Assembly: GCF_019890635.1 (NCBI RefSeq)
Contig: NZ_JAIOAB010000012.1
Location: 1-64,000, forward strand
Direction: 5' to 3'
Origin: Streptomyces sennicomposti
GTDB lineage: Bacteria > Actinomycetota > Actinomycetes > Streptomycetales > Streptomycetaceae
Length of the DNA: 64,000 bases
Shown here: positions 19,131 through 27,559 of the stretch, in pieces
How the letters are laid out: each line of letters starts with the position of its first letter
Position numbering within the stretch: position 1 is the stretch's first letter
Notes under the pieces: generated by a model
Database searches by the model: none
What the model was told of the DNA's origin: nothing
What the model saw: the letters and a program-made list of their open reading frames with translations, nothing else
Program-made: the position numbers and the translations under genes

Positions 19131-20383
19131 CACAGCTGCCGGGCCTCCTCGACACCGAGGCGCTCCGCAAGGACTTCCCGATCCTGGACCGCACGGTCCA
19201 CGACGGCAGGAAGCTCGTCTACCTCGACAACGCGGCGACCTCGCAGACTCCGCGCCAGGTCATCGACGTCCTGGACGAGTACTACGAGCAGCACAACGCC
19301 AACGTGCACCGGGGCGTGCACGTGCTCGCCGAGGAGGCCACGGCGCTGTACGAGGGCGCGCGCGACAAGGTCGCCGCGTTCATCAACGCGCCGAGCCGCG
19401 ACGAGGTGATCTTCACCAAGAACGCCTCCGAGTCGCTCAACCTCGTGGCGAACATGCTCGGCTGGGCCGACGAGCCCTACCGGGTGGACCACGACACCGA
19501 GATCGTCATCACGGAGATGGAGCACCACTCCAACATCGTTCCCTGGCAGCTGCTCGCGCAGCGCACGGGCGCGAAGCTGAAGTGGTTCGGCCTCACCGAC
19601 GACGGCCGGCTCGACCTGTCGAACCTGGACGAGGTCATCACCGAGAAGACGAAGATCGTCTCCTTCGTGCTGGTCTCCAACATCCTCGGCACCCTCAACC
19701 CGGTCGAGGCGATAGTCCGCCGCGCCCAGGAGGTCGGCGCCCTGGTATGCGTCGACGCCTCGCAGGCCGCCCCGCACATGCCGCTGGACGTCCAGGCCCT
19801 GCAGGCCGACTTCGTGGCCTTCACCGGCCACAAGATGTGCGGCCCGACCGGCATCGGCGTGCTCTGGGGCCGCCAGGAGCTGCTGGAGGACCTGCCTCCG
19901 TTCCTCGGCGGCGGCGAGATGATCGAGACCGTCTCGATGCACTCCTCGACGTACGCGCCCGCCCCGCACAAGTTCGAGGCGGGCACCCCCCCGATCGCGC
20001 AGGCGGTCGGCCTCGGCGCGGCGATCGACTACCTGAACTCGATCGGCATGGACAAGATCCTCGCCCACGAGCACGCGCTGACCGAGTACGCGGTCAAGCG
20101 GCTGGCGCAGGTCCCGGACCTCAGGATCATCGGCCCGACGACGGCCGAGGACCGCGGTGCGGCGATCTCCTTCACGCTGGGCGACATCCACCCGCACGAC
20201 GTGGGCCAGGTCCTCGACGAGCAGGGCATCGCGGTGCGCGTGGGCCACCACTGCGCGCGGCCGGTCTGCCTGCGCTACGGAATTCCTGCGACCACGCGAG
20301 CGTCGTTCTATCTGTACTCCACGCCGGCCGAGATCGACGCCCTGGTCGACGGCCTGGAGCACGTACGGAACTTCTTCGGCTGA
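19127..20383 (+). CDS. sufS: Cysteine desulfurase SufS
   Basis: The protein is 418 aa. It is a PLP-dependent class-V enzyme that extracts sulfur from cysteine as a persulfide. PLP lysine is K236 in 'FTGHKMCGP', and the persulfide-forming cysteine is C376 in 'GHHCARPVCLRYG'. The opening 'YLDNAATSQTPRQV' is typical of group II desulfurases. SufU downstream is its sulfur acceptor. Confidence 0.97.
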
Positions 20384-20404
20384 CGGGACGGGACGAGCGA
20401 TCGC

Positions 20405-20872
20405 ATGAAGCTGGACTCCATGTACCAGGAAGTCATCCTGGACCACTACAAGCACCCGCACGGGCGTGGTCTTCGGGATGGCGACGCCGAGGTGCACCAC
20501 GTCAACCCGACGTGCGGCGACGAGATCACCCTGCGCGTGAAGTACGACGGCACGAAGATCGAGGACGTCTCGTACGAGGGCCAGGGCTGCTCCATCAGCC
20601 AGGCCTCGGCGTCCGTGCTCAACGACCTCCTGGTCGGCAAGGAACTCGCCGACGCGCAGAAGATCCAGGAGACCTTCCTGGAGCTGATGCAGTCCAAGGG
20701 GAAGATCGAGCCCGACGACGCGATGGAGGAGGTCCTGGAGGACGCGGTGGCGTTCGCCGGGGTGTCCAAGTATCCGGCCCGGGTCAAGTGCGCCCTGCTG
20801 AGCTGGATGGCCTGGAAGGACGCGACGGCCCAGGCGCTGGACGGCGCCGAAGCCGAAAGGAAGACCGCATGA
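20405..20872 (+). CDS. sufU: Zinc-dependent sulfurtransferase SufU
   Basis: The protein is 155 aa, the IscU-like form of Gram-positive bacteria. Ligand positions seen are C37 and D39 ('NPTCGDEI'), C62 ('GQGCSISQAS') and C129 ('KCALLSW'). The SufU-specific insertion between the second and third ligands is present. It activates SufS and carries sulfur. It starts 21 nt after sufS and overlaps sufT by ATGA. Confidence 0.96.
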   Translation: MKLDSMYQEVILDHYKHPHGRGLRDGDAEVHHVNPTCGDEITLRVKYDGTKIEDVSYEGQGCSISQASASVLNDLLVGKELADAQKIQETFLELMQSKGKIEPDDAMEEVLEDAVAFAGVSKYPARVKCALLSWMAWKDATAQALDGAEAERKTA

Positions 20873-21201
20873 GCGAGACCGTGGAGATGAAGCCGGCCTC
20901 GGAGGAGGAACTCCGCGAGGCCCTGATGGACGTCGTCGACCCCGAGCTGGGCATCGATGTCGTCAACCTGGGCCTGATCTACGGCATCCACGTCGACGAC
21001 GCGAACATCGCGACCGTCGACATGACCCTGACGTCGGCGGCCTGCCCGCTCACCGACGTCATCGAGGACCAGGCCAAGTCCGCCACGGACGGCCTCGTCA
21101 ACGAACTGCGCATCAACTGGGTCTGGATGCCCCCGTGGGGCCCCGACAAGATCACGGACGACGGCCGCGAGCAGCTGCGGGCGCTCGGGTTCAACGTCTG
21201 A
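20869..21201 (+). CDS. sufT: SufT/DUF59 (MIP18-family) Fe-S maturation factor
   Basis: The protein is 110 aa. The conserved block 'MDVVDPELGIDVVNLGLIYG' and 'MTLTSAACPLTDVIEDQ' define the DUF59 family, with the single functional Cys in the second motif. These proteins help deliver clusters to apo-enzymes. It is the last gene of the suf operon. Confidence 0.93.
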   Translation: MSETVEMKPASEEELREALMDVVDPELGIDVVNLGLIYGIHVDDANIATVDMTLTSAACPLTDVIEDQAKSATDGLVNELRINWVWMPPWGPDKITDDGREQLRALGFNV

Positions 21202-21259
21202 GACCACCGGCGGGAACAGCCCGCGGGAGCGACCACCAGCGGGAACAGCCCGCAGAAGC
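21202..21259. repeat. Tandem 29-bp repeat behind sufT
   Basis: Two copies (21202-21230, 21231-21259) of a 29-bp unit start exactly after the sufT stop. Each contains the small hairpin GCGGGAACAGCCCGC. Confidence 0.85.
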
Positions 21260-21264
21260 AAAGG

Positions 21265-21296
21265 GAACGGCGAGGTCCACCAGGACCTCGCCGTTC
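21265..21296. terminator. suf operon terminator
   Basis: A 14-bp perfect stem GAACGGCGAGGTCC (21265-21278) with 21283-21296 encloses a 4-nt loop, 64 nt after the sufT stop. Confidence 0.85.
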
Positions 21297-21333
21297 TCCG
21301 TCTCCCCGGGGCACGGGGGCTCGGCCAGAGGCG

Positions 21334-21353
21334 ATGTGTACGCGCGTACACAT
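21334..21353. promoter_or_regulatory. 20-bp perfect palindrome, candidate TetR operator
   Basis: ATGTGTACGCGCGTACACAT is perfectly self-complementary and lies 21 nt before the SMR gene start. Since a TetR regulator is the second gene of this unit, the palindrome is the obvious candidate autoregulatory operator (inference). Confidence 0.65.
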
Positions 21354-21373
21354 GGCTCACTACGCTTCCCCGC

Positions 21374-21697
21374 ATGGGTTACCTGATGCTGGCCGGGGCC
21401 ATAGCCGCCGAGGTCGTCGCCACCACGGCGCTGAAGTACAGCGAGGGGTTCAGCAGGCTGTGGCCCTCGCTGCTGACGGCGCTCGGGTACGTGATCTCCT
21501 TCGTGCTGCTCGCCCAGGCGCTGAAGTCGGTGCAGATCGGCACCGCGTACGCGATCTGGTCGGGAGTGGGCACCGCGGCCATCGCCGTGCTCGGGCTGCT
21601 GCTGTTCGGGGAGGAGCTGACCGCGGCCAAGGTGGGCGGCATCCTGCTGATCGTCGGGGGAGTGGTGGTGCTCAACCTCGGCGGGGCGAGTCACTGA
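21374..21697 (+). CDS. SMR-family multidrug efflux protein
   Basis: The protein is 107 aa with four transmembrane helices, the size of EmrE/QacE. The essential membrane-embedded Glu is E13 in 'AAEVVATTALKYSEGF', and the helix-4 region 'VGGILLIVGGVVVLNLG' is typical. It exchanges protons for cationic lipophilic compounds as a homodimer. A 20-bp palindrome precedes it and a TetR gene follows with a one-base TGATG overlap, so expression is probably drug-inducible. Confidence 0.93.
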   Translation: MGYLMLAGAIAAEVVATTALKYSEGFSRLWPSLLTALGYVISFVLLAQALKSVQIGTAYAIWSGVGTAAIAVLGLLLFGEELTAAKVGGILLIVGGVVVLNLGGASH

Positions 21698-22233
21698 TGC
21701 CCCGGCGCCACGACCCCGACCGGCGCCGGCGCATCATCGACGCGGCGATCCGCGTGGTCCGGCGCGCCGGCATCGCGGGACTCAGCCATCGCACGGTGGC
21801 GGCGGAGGCGGACGTGCCGCTCGGCTCCACGACGTACCACTTCGCCACCCTGGACGAGCTGATGGTCGCGGCGCTGCGCCAGTCGGGCGAGGGCTTCTGC
21901 CGGGTGGTCGCCGCGCGCGAGGGACTGACCGACCCCGGCGGCGACCTGGCCGGCGAACTCGCCGCCGCCCTGGGGGAGTGGCTGGCCGCCGGCCGCGCCG
22001 GAGCGGAGCTGGAGTACGAGCTGTACCTCGCCGCCCTGCGCCGGCCCGCCCTGCGCCCGGTGGCCGCCGGATGGGCGGACGACCTCGCCGCACTGCTGGC
22101 CCCGCGCACCGATCCGCTCACCGCCCGCGCCCTGGTCGCGCTGATGGACGGCATCTGCCTGCACGTGCTGCTGACGGGCGGTTCGTACGACGAGGAGTAC
22201 GCGCGGGAGGCGCTGGCCCGGATGATCCCCTGA
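21697..22233 (+). CDS. TetR-family transcriptional regulator
   Basis: The protein is 178 aa. The N-terminal helix-turn-helix lies within residues ~8-55 ('RRRIIDAAIRVVRRAGIAGLSHRTVAAEADVPLGSTTYHF' region). The C-terminal helical domain would bind an effector. The start ATG shares an A with the SMR stop, so the two are co-translated. It most likely represses its own operon through the palindrome at 21334-21353. Confidence 0.9.
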   Translation: MPRRHDPDRRRRIIDAAIRVVRRAGIAGLSHRTVAAEADVPLGSTTYHFATLDELMVAALRQSGEGFCRVVAAREGLTDPGGDLAGELAAALGEWLAAGRAGAELEYELYLAALRRPALRPVAAGWADDLAALLAPRTDPLTARALVALMDGICLHVLLTGGSYDEEYAREALARMIP

Positions 22234-22296
22234 ACCGGCGCCCGGCACATGAGACACGGTTCGCTCCCGCGCCCCGCCCCACGTTAGGTTTTCCCC

Positions 22297-23283
22297 ATGA
22301 CCGACACTGCTTCCCGTACCACCGGCGCCGTGGCCGCCGGCCTCGCCACGATCGCCGCCGACGGCACCGTTCTCGACACCTGGTTCCCGGCTCCCGAACT
22401 GACGGACGAGCCCGGCCCGGCCGGCACCGAGCGACTCTCCGCCGAGCGGGCCGCCGAACTCCTCGGCGGCGGCGCGACCGCGGCGACCGGCCCGGACAAC
22501 CGCCGGGGCGTCGAAGTGGTCGCGGTCCGCACGGTCATCGCCTCGCTGGACGAGAAGCCCATCGACGCGCACGACGTGTACCTGCGTCTGCACCTGCTCT
22601 CCCACCGGCTGGTCAAGCCGCACGGCCAGAACCTGGAGGGCATCTTCGGCCACCTCGCCAACGTCGCCTGGACCTCCCTCGGCCCGGTCGCCGTGGACGA
22701 CATCGAGAAGGTCCGCCTCAACGCGCGCGCCGAGGGCCTGCACCTCCAGGTCACCTCGATCGACAAGTTCCCGCGCATGACGGACTACGTCGCCCCCAAG
22801 GGCGTCCGCATCGCCGACGCCGACCGCGTCCGCCTCGGCGCGCACCTCGCCGAGGGCACCACCGTGATGCACGAGGGCTTCGTCAACTTCAACGCGGGCA
22901 CCCTCGGCACCTCCATGGTCGAGGGCCGCATCTCCGCGGGCGTCGTGGTCGGCGACGGCTCGGACATCGGCGGCGGCGCCTCCACGATGGGCACGCTCTC
23001 CGGCGGCGGCAACGTGATCATCTCCATCGGCGAGCGCTGCCTGGTCGGCGCGGAGGCGGGCGTGGGCATCGCGCTCGGCGACGAGTGCGTGGTGGAGGCC
23101 GGCCTCTACGTCACCGCGGGCACCCGCGTGACCATGCCGGACGGAGAGATCGTCAAGGCCCGCGAACTCTCCGGCGCCTCCAACATCCTCTTCCGCCGCA
23201 ACTCGGTCACCGGCGCGGTGGAAGCCCGCCCGAACAACGCGGTCTGGGGCGGCCTGAACGAGATCCTGCACAGCCACAACTGA
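22297..23283 (+). CDS. dapD: 2,3,4,5-tetrahydropyridine-2,6-dicarboxylate N-succinyltransferase
   Basis: The protein is 328 aa, the actinobacterial DapD form. It succinylates tetrahydrodipicolinate in lysine and diaminopimelate synthesis. The C-terminal half shows hexapeptide-repeat (left-handed beta-helix) sequence such as '[22 protein letters not shown]' and '[18 protein letters not shown]'. dapA, an earlier step of the pathway, lies 3 kb downstream on the other strand beyond a low-GC insert. Confidence 0.96.
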   Translation: MTDTASRTTGAVAAGLATIAADGTVLDTWFPAPELTDEPGPAGTERLSAERAAELLGGGATAATGPDNRRGVEVVAVRTVIASLDEKPIDAHDVYLRLHLLSHRLVKPHGQNLEGIFGHLANVAWTSLGPVAVDDIEKVRLNARAEGLHLQVTSIDKFPRMTDYVAPKGVRIADADRVRLGAHLAEGTTVMHEGFVNFNAGTLGTSMVEGRISAGVVVGDGSDIGGGASTMGTLSGGGNVIISIGERCLVGAEAGVGIALGDECVVEAGLYVTAGTRVTMPDGEIVKARELSGASNILFRRNSVTGAVEARPNNAVWGGLNEILHSHN

Positions 23284-23288
23284 CCACG

Positions 23289-23311
23289 GGCGGCCGTGAC
23301 CTGCGGCCGCC
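23289..23311. terminator. Hairpin after dapD
   Basis: An 8-bp stem GGCGGCCG (23289-23296) pairs with 23304-23311 around a 7-nt loop, 6 nt beyond the dapD stop. Confidence 0.6.
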
Positions 23312-23685
23312 GAGTCGATCAACGTCCTGACCTGCTGCTGAGCTGTCGGTAGCTGTCGACGTTGGTCATCGTTGAGCGCCCTTCTACGGCCCGAGGGTGG
23401 CGCGGGAGGGCGCTCGTGCGTGAGCACCGCTTTAGGAGTTCGATCTACCCCTGTCCTGAATGGGGCTTGCCCCGTGTACCGGTGCCAGACGTGGATGCTG
23501 GGTGTCGCCGCCGTCCGAGCTCGTTGATGTCAGTGATGGACGTCAGAACAGCCCAGGATCGGGCAGGCCTCCGGTAGGCCCGCCAGCCGTCGCCCTTCCG
23601 CTTGGAAAGGACGAAGCCGCCAGACTTCATGGACTGGCTGCACTCAGGATAAGCCGGGGCGTAGGGTGGCTCGGCGACGCTCGCG
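23312..23685. other. Intergenic left flank of low-GC insert
   Basis: No coding frame is supported here. GC falls gradually from Streptomyces-typical toward the composition of the PIN gene. I see no tRNA, integrase or clear direct repeat that would mark an attachment site. Confidence 0.4.
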
Positions 23686-25047
23686 TCAGCGGGAGTCCTC
23701 TGTATCTTCAGGAGCCCAATTTCCGCCAACTGTTGGCCGAATGTTCTCCTCTAGGTCCCTGCGGAACCGATCGATCTCAGAATCGACTTGCTGTAGCTGC
23801 TCGTGAACGCCTCTCGCTCGGAGACGGGCTTCTTCGAGTTTATCCGTCAGCTGAGCGAGTTCCACTTTCATCTGATTGGCCTGGGGAGGGTTGGTGGATA
23901 GATAATCCCGCACATTCTTCTGCTTTGCCTTGAATAGCCTGATCTGATGACCAGCATCCGCTACAAGCTGTCTCGCCTGCTCGCGTCTAACGATTAGTTC
24001 TTTTGCTCTTTCGTAAGCCTCAGAAGGGGCTGCATCGTCCTCTTGCATCCTGATCAGCAGCTCGTCCAAGGTCTTGGCTCGGGCCATTGAAACACGCATC
24101 CCTTGAGTTCTGGCCGCTGGCACAGGATTGTCAGGAATGTTGAGGGCTACCGCTTTCAAGGTTTCTTTACTAACCTTGGTACCAAGATGCTCCTGAGCCA
24201 GCGCAAGAAATTCGCTGGGGCGCACTAGATAGAATCGCACCCCCGCCCTCTTTTTCATTTCTGCCACCAACTCTGGCCGAGGCCCCAAACGGTACTCCCT
24301 ATCTCTCCTCACCCAGTCCTCCTTGTTGTCACGGGTGACGAAAAGTACCGATCTTGAGCCGCTTCCAGCCTCCTTCAGTATCTGCTCCCAGAGAACCAAA
24401 TCACCCACAGCTCTGGCCTTGTCCTTATGTGCATCGCAGTAGCCGGGCGGGATCTTCTTCTCAAACCTAACCTCTGCCTGCTTGGAGACGCGATCAAGCT
24501 CTTCGGTAGATAGAGGTGGTCCGACCTTGCCTTTGAGTATTTCATCCACAGCACGCAAGATGTGGTCGTCGCGCAACGCACTCTCGATACTAATGTCAGA
24601 CGAATCTCGCATCGCGCTGACTTCGTCGATAATGCGGGAGATGGACTTAGAAAGTGCGCGCGCTGCCCCGGAAAAGCTGTCCTGCGGTGCGCCGCACGCC
24701 TCCCTGAGGCGCTCAATCGATGCGAAAGCCTGCTTCTTTACGCCTTCGAATTCTTCAAGGCAATTCTTAAACAATGCGGCCTGGTCGCGAATTGCGTTGA
24801 ATCGACGCTCGTGAAACTCCTGACCCACACGATTGGGGACCCAGAGTCTTTCCCCCACCGCCCTGAACGCATTAATCTGCTCAGCTCGCACATCCGGAAT
24901 TACGCGATAGAAGTCGAGTAGGACATTTGCGTCGAGTACGACAGTGGCCTCTTTGAGGGCTTCTTCTAATTCTGTCGCGGTAGGGCTATAGTGCCCCGGA
25001 AACCAGTCTCTGAGATCCCCTGCTGGTAAAACGTCTTCCTGCTCCAT
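23686..25047 (-). CDS. PIN-like (PIN_8/DUF4935-type) nuclease with C-terminal coiled coil
   Basis: The protein is 453 aa from the ATG at 25047 (GGGGG upstream); an in-frame ATG at 25104 is the alternative. The N-terminal two-thirds fits a PIN-like RNase fold. 'VVLDANVLLDFYR' gives D39, E77 follows in 'VGQEFHE', D216 lies in 'VGDLVLWEQILKEA', and D240/D244 are in 'VTRDNKEDW'. These acidic positions match the metal site of PIN_8-type proteins. Residues ~340-440 are long amphipathic helices rich in E/K/R/Q, probably coiled coil. GC is visibly lower than all neighbours, and codons such as CTA, ATA and AGA occur. These are signs of recent horizontal transfer. A defence or RNA-damage role is plausible but unproven. 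Confidence 0.75.
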   Translation of the reverse strand: MEQEDVLPAGDLRDWFPGHYSPTATELEEALKEATVVLDANVLLDFYRVIPDVRAEQINAFRAVGERLWVPNRVGQEFHERRFNAIRDQAALFKNCLEEFEGVKKQAFASIERLREACGAPQDSFSGAARALSKSISRIIDEVSAMRDSSDISIESALRDDHILRAVDEILKGKVGPPLSTEELDRVSKQAEVRFEKKIPPGYCDAHKDKARAVGDLVLWEQILKEAGSGSRSVLFVTRDNKEDWVRRDREYRLGPRPELVAEMKKRAGVRFYLVRPSEFLALAQEHLGTKVSKETLKAVALNIPDNPVPAARTQGMRVSMARAKTLDELLIRMQEDDAAPSEAYERAKELIVRREQARQLVADAGHQIRLFKAKQKNVRDYLSTNPPQANQMKVELAQLTDKLEEARLRARGVHEQLQQVDSEIDRFRRDLEENIRPTVGGNWAPEDTEDSR

Positions 25048-25159
25048 GTTCGACCCCCAAGTACGCGAGCAAGGAGAGAAGCATATAGGATCTTCCGGGC
25101 GCATTCACGCGGTTTGTGGTACTTACGTGACCCAGGTCGGCGTAGCGGCTTTGGCCTGG
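25048..25159. promoter_or_regulatory. Upstream region of the PIN-like gene
   Basis: 112 bases with moderate AT content separate the PIN-like start from the structured element at 25160. They presumably contain its promoter; no clear -35/-10 pair could be fixed. Confidence 0.3.
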
Positions 25160-25280
25160 AGCTGCTTTGGGGCGAGTGATCATGGCCCCGTAAGCTTGCG
25201 GCGCGTCGGGCAGTCTGTGGACCTGCCCGTTAAAGCACGACGTTGGGGCCATGATCTTAGAGGCTCGCCCCAAAGTGGCT
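25160..25280. repeat. Nested long-stem palindromic element beside the PIN-like gene
   Basis: Four nested stems fold into a single rod. The outer arms 25160-25176 and 25264-25280 share CTTTGGGGCGAG. Inside them, 25178-25189 (GATCATGGCCCC) pairs perfectly with 25245-25256. Next, CGTCG (25204-25208) pairs with CGACG (25238-25242). The innermost stem is GGGCAG (25208-25213) with CTGCCC (25223-25228). It is too elaborate for a simple terminator. It may be a mobile-element end (MITE-like), a structured RNA, or a regulatory cruciform. Confidence 0.7.
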
Positions 25281-25487
25281 GCCTAGAGCCGTGGAGCCGA
25301 CCGCCCTAGCCACAGAGGGTTTCTATCCACGCCATGCCCGCAGCCGCCGGGCCGCGCCGTAGAGGCGGCGCGCGCCCGCTCCGTGCGCGGGCCTTGATGA
25401 AGTGCGGAAAGTTGTACCGCGCCCATGATCGGCATCGCTCGGTCATCGCCCTGTCGGCTCACCGCGCCTCTTGGATACCGATCCGGT

Positions 25488-26040
25488 ATGCCTTCTGCAC
25501 TGGACACGCCCCAGGGAACGTCTGCACTCGCCGAGTCCCTGCTTCCTCAGCTCGGGAACCGCTGGCTGCATACTCAGGCAGTGGCCGCCCGTGCTCAAGA
25601 GGCTGCCGCGGCTGTGCCCGAGGCTGATCGGGGTCTTCTCGTCGCCGCTGCGTGGCTGCACGACATCGGGTATGCACCCGAACTGCGGGATACCGGGTCC
25701 ATCCCCTCGACGGCGCCCGTCACCTGGAGGCGCTTGGTGCGCCGGCGCGTCTGGTTGCCCATCACTCCGGGGCCGTGTACGAGGCAGAGCAGCGCGGGCT
25801 GTCCGCAGAGCTGGTCGTCTCTACGAGCGGGAGGACTCCCCGGTCCTCGATGCGCTGATCTTCGCCGACATGACGACCGGTCCTGCCGGGGAGTCTTTCG
25901 ACTTCGACACCCGGATTGACGAGATTCTCGTCCGCTATGAGCCGGGCAGCGAAGTGCACACCGCGATCAGCAAGGGATGTATGTACCTCCACGCCGCCGT
26001 GGAGCGGGCCCTCGACCGCCTGGCCGTTCAGCCGATGTAG
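25488..26040 (+). pseudogene. HD-domain phosphohydrolase, broken by two frameshifts
   Basis: Three successive frames together give one HD-domain protein of about 184 residues. Frame one opens MPSALDTPQGTS and holds 'NRWLHTQAVAAR' and 'AAWLHDIGYAPEL', the metal-binding His and HD motif. After a one-base loss near 25700 the frame continues 'HLEALGAPARLVAHHSGAVYEAE'. After a second loss near 25815 it continues 'YEREDSPVLDALIFADMTTGPAGE' to a stop at 26040. Intact homologues are predicted phosphohydrolases. Two independent single-base losses suggest a genuine pseudogene, although sequencing error cannot be excluded. Confidence 0.7.
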
Positions 26041-26318
26041 GCCTCCGTCCGCCCGGCCAATCCGTGCTCGGCCCGCATGTGCATCGGCGGGTGGGTGTTC
26101 TGCTTGTCCAGCGACTTCCCTCCGTGTTCTCGCTGCTCGTCCGCGGTCGGCCGTCGATGCTCCGGGCGTGACGGGCCTCGCCGTCGTCCTACGCCATGAC
26201 CTGCCCAGGATTCGTGTAGATGACGACCAGGCGGCCGGTTGCCTCCGCGTCGAAAGACCGATGTCTTACTGGCTCGCGTACCGTCGCGTCGGCTGCGGAG
26301 GGGGCGAGGCTGGATAGG
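26041..26318. other. Intergenic, right flank of the insert
   Basis: I see no supported gene between the HD pseudogene and the dapA stop, only short frames without homology signals. The composition is mixed, in keeping with decayed sequence at the edge of an insert. Confidence 0.35.
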
Positions 26319-27239
26319 TCAGCAGGTCGTAACGCGTTCGTACGTTGCCAGGAGGGACGCTGTCGTCTCCGGGTCGGCGGGGCGTAGTGGGGGGCGGGGT
26401 GGGCCTGCGGGGTGGTTCAGGGTGGTGAGGAGGGTCTTCGTGGTTACTGTGCCGGGGAGGGGGGTGTGCATGATCGATTCGATGAGGGGCGTGGCCTGGT
26501 GTTGGAGGCGGGCGGCCCGCTTTGTGTCGCCCTTGTCGAATTCGTCCAGGACGGAGCGGAGTTGGGCCGGGATTACGTTTGCCACCGTGCTTACGTAGCC
26601 CGTGGCGCCGACCGCGTAGAGGGCGAGGTTGCGTTCGTCGCAGCCCGCGTAGTACGCCAACTCCGTGCGGGACAGCAGCTTCTGGGCGGCGAGGAAGTCG
26701 TTGGAGCAGTCCTTGACCGCCACGATCGACGGGTGCTCGGCCAGTCTCAGCAGCGTGTCCGGTTCGATGCGGACGCCGGTGCGCGCGGGGATGTCGTACA
26801 GCATCACCGGGACTCCGGAGGCGTCCGCCACCGTGCGGAAGTGTTCCTCGATCGCCTCCTGCGGCGGCCTGCTGTAGTACGGCGGCACGACCAACACCGC
26901 GTCCGCGCCCGCCTTCTGCGCCGCGTGGGTCAGTTCCACCGTGTGCCGGGTGTCGGCCGTGCCCACGCCGGACACGATCGGGGCGCCGTCGCCCACCGCC
27001 TCCCGTACCGCCCGGATCAGCTCCGACTTCTCCGCGTCCGTGGTGGTCGGCGACTCGCCCGTCGTGCCGTTCAGCACCAGGCCGTCGCATCCCTCCGCCA
27101 CCAGACGCGCGGCCAGCCGCTGGGCTCCGGCCAGGTCGAGAGCCTCGCCCCCCGCCGTGAACGGCGTGATCATCGCGCACAGGGCGCGGCCGAAGGGAGC
27201 GGGGGCGGGAGGGGTGCGTGGTGTCGTGGGTGTCTTCAT
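26319..27239 (-). CDS. dapA: 4-hydroxy-tetrahydrodipicolinate synthase
   Basis: The protein is 306 aa. It condenses pyruvate with aspartate semialdehyde in the first committed step to DAP/lysine. Motifs are 'NGTTGES', the Tyr in 'VMLYDIPART' and the Schiff-base lysine in 'IVAVKDCSND'. The start ATG at 27239 is preferred over longer frames. A Pro/Arg-rich stretch near the C-terminus ('PAGPPRPPLRP') is unusual. No other dap gene is adjacent, so this may be one of two dapA copies in the genome, as in other streptomycetes. Confidence 0.93.
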   Translation of the reverse strand: MKTPTTPRTPPAPAPFGRALCAMITPFTAGGEALDLAGAQRLAARLVAEGCDGLVLNGTTGESPTTTDAEKSELIRAVREAVGDGAPIVSGVGTADTRHTVELTHAAQKAGADAVLVVPPYYSRPPQEAIEEHFRTVADASGVPVMLYDIPARTGVRIEPDTLLRLAEHPSIVAVKDCSNDFLAAQKLLSRTELAYYAGCDERNLALYAVGATGYVSTVANVIPAQLRSVLDEFDKGDTKRAARLQHQATPLIESIMHTPLPGTVTTKTLLTTLNHPAGPPRPPLRPADPETTASLLATYERVTTC

Positions 27240-27409
27240 GGACGGTAGTCTCGGGGAGCAGAAGGTGAAGCTCCACTTAAATCTTCTACGGGGTATTGCG
27301 TAGCAGTGCTGGATTCGCCTCCGTGCGCTGTGTCCAAAAGGGCCGGTCTGGGTCACCATGGGCATGAGGTCCATCGAGGCCCACCGACGGGCAGCTCATG
27401 GGAGGCGTC

Positions 27410-27559
27410 ATGAAGCTCGGCAAGGCACTGGCCACCGGAGTAGCGCAGGAGCGGCAGCAGCCGCGGGGCGAGGAGGAGAGCCCCGGACGTCCCGTGGAGA
27501 TCCAGCAGGAGCAGCAGCCGCGGACCGCCGCGCCCGAAGAGGTGCCGGCCGCCCGATGA
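27410..27559 (+). CDS. Small hydrophilic protein, 49 aa
   Basis: A short frame with a strong ribosome site (GGGAGG ending about 5 nt before the ATG). It encodes MKLGKALATGVAQERQQPR followed by Glu/Gln/Pro-rich sequence. It is joined by ATGA overlap to the next gene, which supports real translation. It is highly charged, probably disordered, and of unknown function. Confidence 0.65.
   Translation: MKLGKALATGVAQERQQPRGEEESPGRPVEIQQEQQPRTAAPEEVPAAR

Noticed and set aside
23312..26318. Prophage or integrative element
   Set aside because: No integrase, excisionase, structural phage genes, tRNA or attachment-site repeat could be found; only compositional bias supports transfer.
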